Part shown: positions 1 through 8,193 of the stretch, in pieces
Numbering within the stretch: position 1 is the first letter of the stretch
Layout of the letters: every line of letters begins with the position of its first letter
NCBI GenBank assembly: GCA_016928605.1
Contig: JAFGKN010000139.1
Location: 1-9,056, forward strand
DNA from: Planctomycetota bacterium
GTDB taxonomy: Bacteria > Planctomycetota > UBA8108
Length of the DNA stretch: 9,056 bases
Direction of reading: 5' to 3'
Position numbers and translations under genes: made by a program
Notes under the pieces: model-generated
The model's input: the letters and a program-made list of their open reading frames with translations, nothing else
Told to the model about the DNA's origin: nothing
The model's database searches: none

Positions 1-672
1 CCCGGCATCCGGCGCGGCGAACGCGTGGAGCACGATGACGCGGGACGCGGAGCGCGGGAGGCCCAGCTCGGCGGCCACGTGAAACGATGACCGCGTCCAG
101 AGGAGGTCGGCGAGGGAGGGCTCTTGAGCCGCCGCGCGCTCCGGTCGAGCGATCGACGCTGCGCTCGCGACCGCCGCGGCGGGCAGGGCGGCGAGTCGCC
201 GTCGTGGCGCCGCTGGCCGCTCCGCGTCGCCCTGCCGCCAGAGGAGCCCCGCGAGGAGGGCGAGGAAGACGAGGGCCGCGGCGGCTGAGAGAGAGGAGAG
301 GACCGAGCGCGGAGGCGGAATCCGCAGCCGGCGGTCGGCCCGCGGCAGGGGAAGCTCCTCGATCCGCGAGAGGATCCGCCTGCGCCGGCGCGCCGCCTCG
401 GCGGCGCCGCGCCGCGCGATGCGCTCCCTGCGCGTATCGACGTCCTCGGCGCTCTCGGCGTCCCGGGCATCCCAGCAGCCGAGCCCGGAGCTCGCCTCGC
501 AGGCTCCGGCGAGGACACGCCGCAGCAGGGCGTCGTGCTCGCGCAGGAAGCGCCGGCACGCGGCGCAGCGATCGAGGTGGCGCCGGACGCGCAGAAGAGT
601 GCTGCGGTCCTCGAGCTCCCCGGCTGCGTAGAGCCTGAGGGAGGGGCGCAGAATCTCACAGATCGCCTTCAA
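1..672 (-). CDS. zinc-finger anti-sigma factor, one TM segment (3' end off the left edge)
   Basis: Predicted membrane anti-sigma factor that would hold the adjacent ECF sigma factor inactive. The frame stays open for 224 codons to the window edge, so the C-terminal (probably extracytoplasmic) part is cut. The N-terminal domain shows the zinc-binding anti-sigma pattern H32-x3-C36-x2-C39 (HLDRCAAC), with C5 as a possible fourth ligand. An Arg-rich cytoplasmic linker (about 80-122) is followed by one hydrophobic segment at about 124-145 (SVLSSLSAAAALVFLALLAG). The start is TTG: an in-frame TGA lies just upstream, there is no ATG or GTG between, and GAGGAG (681-686, minus) sits 8 nt before it. 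The start lies inside the last codons of the sigma gene (17-base overlap), so translation is probably coupled. What is visible past the membrane segment is Ala/Arg-rich and not recognised. Family assignment rests on the zinc motif, the TM segment and the sigma neighbour; moderately high certainty. Confidence 0.8.
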   Translation of the reverse strand, partial: MKAICEILRPSLRLYAAGELEDRSTLLRVRRHLDRCAACRRFLREHDALLRRVLAGACEASSGLGCWDARDAESAEDVDTRRERIARRGAAEAARRRRRILSRIEELPLPRADRRLRIPPPRSVLSSLSAAAALVFLALLAGLLWRQGDAERPAAPRRRLAALPAAAVASAASIARPERAAAQEPSLADLLWTRSSFHVAAELGLPRSASRVIVLHAFAAPDAG

Positions 673-1360
673 TCCATCGTCTCCTCACGCTCAGGCGATG
701 GCTAAGACGCGATCTCGCCTGGCGGATCAGGTGATCGACGCGGGAGAAGGAGAGGTCCATCCTCCGCGCGATCTCGCGGTACGGAAGTCCTTCGAAGTAC
801 TTGAGGACGAGCGCCCGCCGCTCGTCGAGCGGAAGCGTTCCCAGGAGCGGATCGACCTCGCAGCCGCCGTCGCCTTCACAGGCGCCGCCGGCCATGCGCC
901 TCTCGATCTCCTTCCTCTTCTCTTCCAGGGCCCGCCGCTCGACCGCCGACCTCCTGGTCCAGTCGCGGCAGAGCGAGCGCGCGATCTGGTACAGCCAGGG
1001 GGCGAAGCGCCGGCGATCCTTCAGCTCGCCGAGCCTTTCGAAGGCGCGCAGGAACGTCTCCTGCGCGACATCCTCCGCGTCGGCGCCCCGGCATCCGAGC
1101 AGCCGGCGACAGAGTCCGAACACCGCCGGCTCGTAGGTCTCGACGAGGGGCCGGAACGCCTCCCGATCGCCCTTGAGGACGCGGGCGATCAGCGAGGGCG
1201 CGTCCGGCTCCTCCGCCGGCTCCTGGAGCGGGCGGATCAACTGGAGGATGTTTTCGGAGGCCTCGGATCGCGACATTTCTCGCAGGTTGAGACTCGCCGA
1301 GCGCTTCCCCGCCGTGAGCGGCGCCCGGCCGGCTGGACTGCGGAGGGGAGGAGAAGCCAC
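656..1360 (-). CDS. ECF-family RNA polymerase sigma factor (sigma-70 regions 2 and 4)
   Basis: Alternative sigma factor of 234 residues that would direct RNA polymerase to a stress or envelope regulon. Region 2 spans about 57-137: the core-binding part includes DAEDVAQETFLRAFERL (94-110) and region 2.4 is RFAPWLYQIARSLCRDWTRR (118-137). Region 4 is at about 172-224, with the helix-turn-helix around LPYREIARRMDLSFSRVDHL. No region 1 or 3 domain is present, as expected for ECF factors. The GTG start at 1360 gives a roughly 55-residue N-terminal extension; the in-frame ATG at 1276 (residue 29) is an equally plausible start and gives a more typical length. The linker between the two regions is long and charged and carries two cysteines (C161, C167); further cysteines (C84, C90, C131) lie in region 2. 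The anti-sigma gene overlaps its 3' end, and ftsH ends 100 bases upstream on the same strand. The family is certain; the regulon is unknown. Confidence 0.93.
   Translation of the reverse strand: MASPPLRSPAGRAPLTAGKRSASLNLREMSRSEASENILQLIRPLQEPAEEPDAPSLIARVLKGDREAFRPLVETYEPAVFGLCRRLLGCRGADAEDVAQETFLRAFERLGELKDRRRFAPWLYQIARSLCRDWTRRSAVERRALEEKRKEIERRMAGGACEGDGGCEVDPLLGTLPLDERRALVLKYFEGLPYREIARRMDLSFSRVDHLIRQARSRLSHRLSVRRRWIEGDL
681..686 (-). promoter_or_regulatory. ribosome binding site for the anti-sigma gene (GAGGAG)
   Basis: GAGGAG lies inside the sigma-factor coding sequence, 8 nt before the TTG at 672. It decides the start of the anti-sigma gene, because no ATG or GTG is available in that frame after the preceding stop codon. 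Confidence 0.65.
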
Positions 1361-1460
1361 AAGCTGGTCCTGAGCAGGGGCTTGCGCCTGCCGCTGCCCC
1401 GGACGCGACGGCGGGCGCCGGGGCGAGAGGCGACCATTCTGGGGGCCCAGCGAAAGCTTG

Positions 1461-3515
<2,055 letters not shown>

Positions 3516-3563
3516 GTTATGGCCTGTGCGAGGAGTGGTCGTCGATCGATGAACGCGTGAAGC

Positions 3564-3573
3564 ATGATATCAT
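3564..3573. promoter_or_regulatory. palindromic AT-rich core in the ftsH/lipB divergent promoter region
   Basis: ATGATATCAT is a perfect 10-base palindrome in an otherwise GC-rich, 66-base divergent intergenic region. It contains TATCAT, a -10-like hexamer, on both strands (3568-3573 plus, 3569-3564 minus), so one site could serve both genes. On the plus strand the hexamer ends 8 nt before the lipB ATG, and no Shine-Dalgarno is visible. I found no convincing -35 element in either direction. It could instead be a small operator. Confidence 0.3.
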
Positions 3574-3581
3574 AACCCGTC

Positions 3582-4307
3582 ATGAAGGGCGATGCGAACA
3601 GAGGCGGCGCTCTCCCGCGCATTCCTGTGGACTACCGCAGGGCGCTCGAGGCGCAGGAGCGGCTGGTCGCCCTGCGGCAGGCGGGCGAGATCCCCGACAC
3701 GCTCTGGCTGCTCGAGCACCGGCCGGTGATCACCTATGGAACGGCGGGGGGGCTGGACCATCTCCGCGCCTCCCGCGAGGCGATCGGGCGGAGCGGCTAC
3801 TCGCTCGTCGCGACGCGGAGGGGAGGGGACGTCACGTGCCACGAGCCGGGGCAGCTCGTCGGCTATCCGATCGTGCAGCTCGGCCCCTCCGGCGGCGAGC
3901 GGGATCTGCACCTCTACCTCCGCCGCCTGGAGGAGTCGCTCATCCGGCTCCTCTCGGGACTCGGCCTCCGGCCGCGCCGCGTCGAGGGCCGCACCGGCGT
4001 CTGGCTCGAGGCATCCGGAGAGCGGCCGCTCCGGAAGATCGCCGCTCTCGGAGTCCGGTGCGCGCGGTGGGTGACGTCGCACGGCCTGGCCCTCAACGCG
4101 GTGAACGACCTCGCCGGCTTCCGGCTCATCGTCCCCTGCGGCATCTCCGATGCTCCGGTGACCAGCCTCGCCCGGGAGCTCGGCGCGGACGCGCTGCCGA
4201 GCTGGGACGTGCTCTGCGCCAGCCTCCATCGCATCCTCGAAGAGACGCTCGAGCGACCGCTGCGCCTTCTCGCCGGGCCCGAGGCCGTGCCGGTCGACGA
4301 GGCGTGA
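3582..4307 (+). CDS. lipB: LipB, octanoyl-[ACP]:protein N-octanoyltransferase
   Basis: Cytoplasmic enzyme of lipoate biosynthesis: it moves octanoate from acyl carrier protein to the lipoyl-domain lysine of E2 and H proteins, after which LipA inserts sulfur. The 241 residues match the usual family length. Signature blocks: WLLEHRPVITYG (42-53); RRGGDVTCHEPGQLVGYPI (79-97), where most LipB proteins I know read HGPGQ rather than HEPGQ; GRTGVWL (136-142); RKIAALGVR with the catalytic K152; HGLALN (167-172); and IVPCGISDAPVTSL with the catalytic C186. The chosen ATG gives a short N-terminal lead before the first conserved block, but no Shine-Dalgarno precedes it. GTG at codon 16 is possible but would trim the domain edge. 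It converges with the E2 gene, its likely substrate, leaving 31 bases between the two stop codons. The window contains no lipA. Confidence 0.97.
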   Translation: MKGDANRGGALPRIPVDYRRALEAQERLVALRQAGEIPDTLWLLEHRPVITYGTAGGLDHLRASREAIGRSGYSLVATRRGGDVTCHEPGQLVGYPIVQLGPSGGERDLHLYLRRLEESLIRLLSGLGLRPRRVEGRTGVWLEASGERPLRKIAALGVRCARWVTSHGLALNAVNDLAGFRLIVPCGISDAPVTSLARELGADALPSWDVLCASLHRILEETLERPLRLLAGPEAVPVDEA

Positions 4308-4338
4308 GCCGCTCGCCGTCGAGGCTCTCGCTGGCTCG

Positions 4339-5766
4339 CTACCCGAGGGCTCCCGTCTCCAGGAAGTAGCGAAGGCGCGTGAGGAAGCGCGCCGCGAGCA
4401 GGCCGTCCACGGCGCGGTGATCGCAGGAGAGCGTCACGCGCATCACGGGCCGGGGGAAGAAGCCTCCGCCGGCCGCCACGATCTCGTCCCGGACGCCGCC
4501 GACCGCGAGCAGCGCGCCCTCCGGCGGATTGATGATCGCGGCGAAGGACTCGACGCCGAACATGCCGAGGTTCGAGACCGTGAACGTGCCCTGGCCCATC
4601 CCGATGAGCTTGCCCTGCTGCGCCGCGGTGACGATCCTGCGGGACTCCTCCGCGATCTCGAGCAGCCCCTTGTCCTGCGCGCGCAGGATCACCGGCACGA
4701 CGAGCCCCTGGTCGCTGCCGACCGCGACGCCGACGTTGATGTCCTCTGGATAGTCGATGCGGTCGCCGGAGACGCGGCAGTTGACCTGCGGCTCGTCGCG
4801 CAGCGCGAGGACGACGGCGCGGATGACGAGATCGTTCACCGTCACCTTGGTTCCCTGCTGGGCGAGAGCCGACTTGACGGCGAGCGCGCTCGCCATGTCG
4901 ACGGGCAGCGTGGCGTAGAAGTGGGGGATGGTGCTCTTCGACTGCTGGAGGGCGCTCGCGATCGCCCTCCGCATGCCCTCCATCGCCACAGAGGCCGCGG
5001 GTCGCGGCGCCGGGGGCGGATAGGGGCGCGCGAGGGAGGCGAGCGGAAAGATCGCGCCGCCGTTGGTCGCGGGCCGGACGGCCGGAGCGACTTCCACGTC
5101 CCTGCGCAGGATGCGGCCGCCGGGCCCCGTGCCCCGCAGGCCGGCGAGGGGGATGCCTCGGCCGGCCGCCAGACGGCGCGCGAGAGGGGACGCCAGGATG
5201 CGGCGGCCGCGACCGTCCACCATGCTGTCTCCGCCGGCGAGAGGACCCGCCGGGGATGCCGGGATCGCGGGAGCCGCTGCCGGAGGCCCCACCGCCTGGG
5301 GCGCCATCGACGCGCGGTACGTCGGCGAGATCAGCGGGGCTGCCCGCGGGGCGGGCGCGGGCGGCGGCGACGGCCTCGCCGGCGGCGCAGAGGTAGCGGG
5401 GGGCGGCGACGGCCTCGCCGGCGGCGCAGCGGGAGTGGGAGCCGAGGCATCCGTCGCGAGCGGATCGGCGCTGGCCGCTCCGGCCGGAGGAGCCGCCTGG
5501 CGGATCGCATCGAAGTCGATCTCCTCGCCGGCACCTCCGATGACTCCGACCACGACGAGCACGGGGCAGGACTCCCCCTCCTGGAGGAAGACCTTGCGGA
5601 GGACTCCGCTCTCGAGCGCCTCGACCTCCAGGTTCGCCTTGTCCGTCTCGATCTCCAGCAGCGGATCGCCGCGCTCGACGTGCTCGCCCTCCTTCTTGAG
5701 CCAGCTGACGATGCGACCTTCGGTCATGCTCTGACCGGCCTTGGGCATGAGAATCGGGTGGGCCAT
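4339..5766 (-). CDS. dihydrolipoamide acyltransferase, E2 of a 2-oxoacid (probably pyruvate) dehydrogenase complex
   Basis: E2 core subunit of 475 residues that carries acyl groups on lipoate from E1 to CoA. One lipoyl domain (about 1-85) has the lipoylated lysine K43 in ETDKANLEVEA and opens with MPKAGQSMTEG, typical of pyruvate-type E2. A flexible Ala/Pro linker (about 90-180) follows, then a peripheral-subunit-binding domain (about 186-225, ILASPLARRLA…GTGPGGRILRRDV). The catalytic domain (about 262-475) contains STIPHFY, FTVSNLGMFG and the active-site motif DHRAVDG (H450, D454). All active-site residues are present. The ATG start is supported by GAGGAG 12 nt upstream, a somewhat long spacing, and by the conserved domain beginning at residue 3. 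No E1 or E3 gene is next to it, so the substrate (pyruvate versus branched-chain 2-oxoacid) is not fixed by context. It converges with lipB, which would modify K43. Confidence 0.95.
   Translation of the reverse strand: MAHPILMPKAGQSMTEGRIVSWLKKEGEHVERGDPLLEIETDKANLEVEALESGVLRKVFLQEGESCPVLVVVGVIGGAGEEIDFDAIRQAAPPAGAASADPLATDASAPTPAAPPARPSPPPATSAPPARPSPPPAPAPRAAPLISPTYRASMAPQAVGPPAAAPAIPASPAGPLAGGDSMVDGRGRRILASPLARRLAAGRGIPLAGLRGTGPGGRILRRDVEVAPAVRPATNGGAIFPLASLARPYPPPAPRPAASVAMEGMRRAIASALQQSKSTIPHFYATLPVDMASALAVKSALAQQGTKVTVNDLVIRAVVLALRDEPQVNCRVSGDRIDYPEDINVGVAVGSDQGLVVPVILRAQDKGLLEIAEESRRIVTAAQQGKLIGMGQGTFTVSNLGMFGVESFAAIINPPEGALLAVGGVRDEIVAAGGGFFPRPVMRVTLSCDHRAVDGLLAARFLTRLRYFLETGALG
5363..5429. 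repeat. tandem repeat in the E2 linker, 39-base period (two copies of a 28-base identical core)
   Basis: The 28 bases at 5363-5390 recur identically at 5402-5429, a period of 39 bases or 13 codons. In the E2 protein this gives two successive APPARPSPPPA units (about residues 115-138) in the linker between lipoyl and subunit-binding domains. The period keeps the frame, so copy number can change without breaking the gene. The nucleotide identity, including wobble positions, points to recent duplication. Confidence 0.9.
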
Positions 5767-6048
5767 GAGTCGAATAGGCTCCTCGGTTGCGGGTTTCGAT
5801 GCCGAGTGGAAAGGGAGCGCCGCCGGCCAGCGGAGACAGGGCGGTCATCAGTTCCTGTAGCGAATCGATCGCCGGCTTGCGAAAGCGATGGCGGATCAGC
5901 TGCCGCAGCCCGCTTCTCTGGTCACTCAGAGGCATCCTTGAGCGCGGTCAGCTGTATCCGCCGGCATCCGCAAGAGGCACTCATTATGGTCCCTTCGCCG
6001 CCGCTCTTCAACGGGCATGTCGCGCTCGAGCGCGGCGGGATCGCGGAT
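5767..6048. other. 282-base gap between the oxidoreductase and E2 genes, no convincing gene
   Basis: No recognisable protein is encoded here on either strand. On the minus strand a 20-codon reading frame (5984 to 5922) begins with an ATG behind AAGGGA. A second ATG at 5935 opens a frame that continues out of frame through the E2 gene. Neither resembles a known peptide. The E2 promoter should lie here, but I see no clear -35/-10 pair. A 14-base palindrome lies near the right end. Confidence 0.5.
6021..6034 (-). terminator. possible short hairpin after the oxidoreductase gene
   Basis: CGCGCTCGAGCGCG is a perfect 14-base palindrome beginning 14 nt after the oxidoreductase stop codon. It can fold as a 5-bp GC stem with a TCGA loop. 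No T-run follows on the minus strand, so intrinsic termination is doubtful. Confidence 0.2.
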
Positions 6049-7299
6049 CTACTCCGGCAGCTCCTCGAGCCCTCGGGCGACGAGGCCGGCGATGGCGCTC
6101 GCGTCGGCCGCGCCCGCGCCCGCCGGTCCCCAGATCTCACGGAGCGTCCGCTCCGCCTCTCGGCGGTCCGGCCTCCGGCCGCCGAGGAGGTAGACGAGGG
6201 CCGCGGCCGCGCCGCGCGCGAAGCGGGAGGGACGGATGCCCTGCCCGAGCGCCAGCCGCATCGTGCCGACGAGGCGGTCGTCCCAGCCCAGCTTCCGCTC
6301 GGGGTCCCGCGCGACCCGCTCGATGCGGTCGCCGAGGTGCGGGTTGAGCATGCGCCGCAGCAGGTCGTCGGCGTACTCCTCGTAGCCGCGCGGCGTGAAG
6401 AGTGGATCCACGCCTGCATGCTTGCGGATCAGAGCCGCTCCGGACTCCTCGATGAAGGCGGCGCGCACATCGCCAAGAAGCCGCGGATGGCTCCGCAGCT
6501 CGTGCATCTGCTCGAGGCCGTGCAGCGCGCCGGTGTAGCCGGCGAGGGCGTGGGCCGCGTTGTGCCCGTAGAGCTTGGCCTCCTCGAACGGGACGAGATG
6601 CTCCTTCTCCTCGAAGATCCGGATCCCGCGGTGATACGAGGCGCCGCCGCCTCGCGGCCGGCTGATGAGGATGCGGCTGTACTCCTCGACGAGGTGAGCC
6701 TTCGCGCCGCCGGGGACGAGCGGAGCCAGGCCCCGGCGGCGGATCTCCTCCGGATCGGAGACCACGCCGCTCATCTTGCCGATGACCGTGTTCAGGAACG
6801 AGACCGCAGCGAGCGCGTCGGCGCGGCCTTTCCCGGCGATCTCCTCGCCCACGGCCGCGAGCAGGATCTCCGCCGCCTCGTTGTGGTTCTCGGCGGCGTA
6901 GAGCAGGCCCGGCCGGCCGGCCCGCCCTTCGATGCCGCGCGCCAGCAGCCGGTGGATGGAGCCGGCGCCGTCTCCACGGTAGAAGCGGACGCTGGGCACC
7001 GCCGTGGCGATCTCGTCGGCCTCGCGGATCGCCTCGATGATCCGCCGGCGGTCCTCGTCCACGGCCGGATCGAGGATCTCGACGGGGCCGATGCGGGAGG
7101 TCTCGATCCCTCCGGCGTGTGCGATGTTCACTGCGCAGAGCCCGCCGCCCGCCCGGACGGCTCGAACGAGGCCGGCGTCCACCTCTGCGGCCACGAGGCG
7201 GCCGAACTCGCCGCTCGAGAAGGCCTCGTGGAGGAACAGCCCCGTCTGGATGGGGCCGAGCCCGAATCCGACGAACGTTCGATTCCCGCTGAGCGTCAT
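6049..7299 (-). CDS. mannitol-dehydrogenase-like NAD(P)-dependent oxidoreductase
   Basis: Predicted cytoplasmic polyol or sugar-phosphate oxidoreductase of 416 residues, related to the mannitol-1-phosphate 5-dehydrogenase / long-chain mannitol dehydrogenase group. An N-terminal Rossmann segment is seen at 8-25 (TFVGFGLGPIQTGLFLHE). Its pattern is GxGxxQ rather than the GAGNIG seen in MtlD. AENHNEAAEIL (136-146) fits the middle of the fold. The C-terminal all-helical domain holds the family's catalytic K-x4-N-x2-H motif as K242, N247 and H250 (KLYGHNAAH), plus NPHLGDRIERVARDPERKL (319-337) and DRLVGTMRLAL. The ATG at 7299 was chosen because it sits directly before the Rossmann strand and has GGAGG 11 nt upstream; the longer open frame to 7830 overlaps the phosphatase gene and is Arg-rich nonsense. 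It lies 77 bases after the phosphatase gene on the same strand and could be co-transcribed. The substrate is unknown. The family is fairly secure, the exact activity is not. Confidence 0.8.
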   Translation of the reverse strand: MTLSGNRTFVGFGLGPIQTGLFLHEAFSSGEFGRLVAAEVDAGLVRAVRAGGGLCAVNIAHAGGIETSRIGPVEILDPAVDEDRRRIIEAIREADEIATAVPSVRFYRGDGAGSIHRLLARGIEGRAGRPGLLYAAENHNEAAEILLAAVGEEIAGKGRADALAAVSFLNTVIGKMSGVVSDPEEIRRRGLAPLVPGGAKAHLVEEYSRILISRPRGGGASYHRGIRIFEEKEHLVPFEEAKLYGHNAAHALAGYTGALHGLEQMHELRSHPRLLGDVRAAFIEESGAALIRKHAGVDPLFTPRGYEEYADDLLRRMLNPHLGDRIERVARDPERKLGWDDRLVGTMRLALGQGIRPSRFARGAAAALVYLLGGRRPDRREAERTLREIWGPAGAGAADASAIAGLVARGLEELPE

Positions 7300-7376
7300 G
7301 GGCGCGGCCGCCTCCACTCGAGAAGAGAGTCGGGTCCGGCCGAGGCGCGATCGTCGCTTCCGCCGCTCCCTCGGGC

Positions 7377-8045
7377 TCAGTAGTGCAGGTGGAGCAGCTG
7401 GGAGCAGCCCCCGGCGGGGAGCAGGACGACGAAGAAGTTGTCGTAGACGTCGCCGCTCACCGGGATGCTCCGGACGCCCTCGAGGCCGAGACCCTCCAGG
7501 ATGTCGTGAATGGTGTAGCTGTGGTGGGAGACCACGGTAAAGGTCCCGGCGGGAAAACTCAAGACGCGGCGGACGACCTCCTCGGGCGCATCGTCGTCGA
7601 TCTGCTCGACCGGCAGGCCGCCGTGCGCCAGGGATGTCGGCTCGAGCGTCTGTTGAGTGCGGATGAGGTCGCTGGCGATGAGGTGGTCGATCGGCGCGGT
7701 GGCGAGCATCTCGGCGAGCCGCAGTGCCCGCAGCTCGCCCTCCGGGCTCAGCGGGGCGTCGCTCGGTCCGTCCTTCTCCGCATGGCGGACGATGATGACG
7801 GTCGAGACCGGTGCCGACGCGGAGTCGCACCGGAGGGGGACGTCACCGCCCAGGAAGAGAAAGCGCAGGAGACAGACCGCATCGCTCACGTCGACCGATC
7901 CATCGCCGTTGAGGTCTGCCGAGGTGGGGGAGGGGACGCAGTCGGCGAGCGCCGGCGGGCTCTTCCCGCGGAATCCGCGCCCCGCGAGGAGACCGAGACC
8001 GAAGACTGCCAGGCAGAAGGCCGCGCGCTTGAGCCGCAGGTTCAT
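7377..8045 (-). CDS. secreted histidine phosphatase (phosphoglycerate-mutase-like) with an N-terminal dockerin-like EF-hand
   Basis: Exported protein of 222 residues. The N-terminus has a basic start (RLKR) and a hydrophobic core at about 8-22, with possible cleavage after ALA (34) or retention as a membrane anchor. Next is one dockerin-type calcium loop, DLNGDGSVDVSDAVCLL (44-60) followed by RFLFLGG, with D44, N46, D48, D52 and D55 as candidate ligands. The rest is a histidine-phosphatase domain. VIIVRHAEK (83-91) holds the RHG-type motif with nucleophile H88. SDLIRTQQT (125-133) is the usual Sd..RT.qT block with R129. VVSHHSYT (171-178) carries the second catalytic His (H174, possibly H175). 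The family uses a phospho-histidine intermediate; the substrate cannot be told from sequence. Cysteines C36, C58 and C73 around the EF-hand could form a disulfide. The start ATG has GGAGAG 7 nt upstream. The oxidoreductase gene follows after 77 bases. Confidence 0.9.
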   Translation of the reverse strand: MNLRLKRAAFCLAVFGLGLLAGRGFRGKSPPALADCVPSPTSADLNGDGSVDVSDAVCLLRFLFLGGDVPLRCDSASAPVSTVIIVRHAEKDGPSDAPLSPEGELRALRLAEMLATAPIDHLIASDLIRTQQTLEPTSLAHGGLPVEQIDDDAPEEVVRRVLSFPAGTFTVVSHHSYTIHDILEGLGLEGVRSIPVSGDVYDNFFVVLLPAGGCSQLLHLHY

Positions 8046-8166
8046 GTCGATGCTCTCCAGGAAGTGCGGAGGTGAGCGAGCCGGAGGCGCCGAGCACGAT
8101 GGCGAGAGGAGCCCGTCGCCGCACCCGATCGACCCGCTGCGCCTGTATTACGGATGATTGTAGCGG

Positions 8167-8193
8167 CTGGGACCGCGAGTCCCGGGTTATTTT
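8167..8193 (+). terminator. hairpin followed by a T-rich run (weak terminator-like element)
   Basis: CTGGGAC (8167-8173) pairs with GTCCCGG (8179-8185) around a short loop. One pair is a G-U, and TTATTTT (8187-8193) follows two bases later. This looks like an intrinsic terminator on the plus strand, but no plus-strand gene ends here. It may be a fold with another role, or chance in GC-rich sequence. Confidence 0.25.

Noticed and set aside
87..638. A 183-codon plus-strand frame at the left end
   Set aside because: It is Arg/Ala/Pro-rich without motifs and is antisense to the anti-sigma gene, which has a zinc motif, a TM segment and a Shine-Dalgarno.
1397..1423. CCCCGG/CCGGGG inverted repeat between ftsH and the sigma gene as a terminator
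   Set aside because: Only a 6-bp stem with a 15-base loop and no T-run. Such pairs arise easily at this GC content.
4306..4327. GAGCC/GGCTC hairpin between lipB and E2 as a terminator
   Set aside because: A 5-bp stem with a long loop and no T-run in either direction; too weak to call.
3914..5935. A 673-codon minus-strand frame starting upstream of E2
   Set aside because: It reads E2 in the wrong frame, then enters lipB on the antisense strand. Most of it is Arg/Gly/Pro-rich nonsense. The first 56 codons before the E2 start show no recognisable similarity.
4417..7383. A 988-codon plus-strand open frame
   Set aside because: It is antisense to both the E2 and oxidoreductase genes and spans their intergenic gap. 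It is charge-rich low-complexity sequence without any motif; the two minus-strand genes explain the region.
7300..7830. N-terminal extension of the oxidoreductase up to 7830
   Set aside because: The extra 177 residues overlap the phosphatase gene in another frame and are Arg/Pro-rich. The Rossmann strand begins just after the ATG at 7299.
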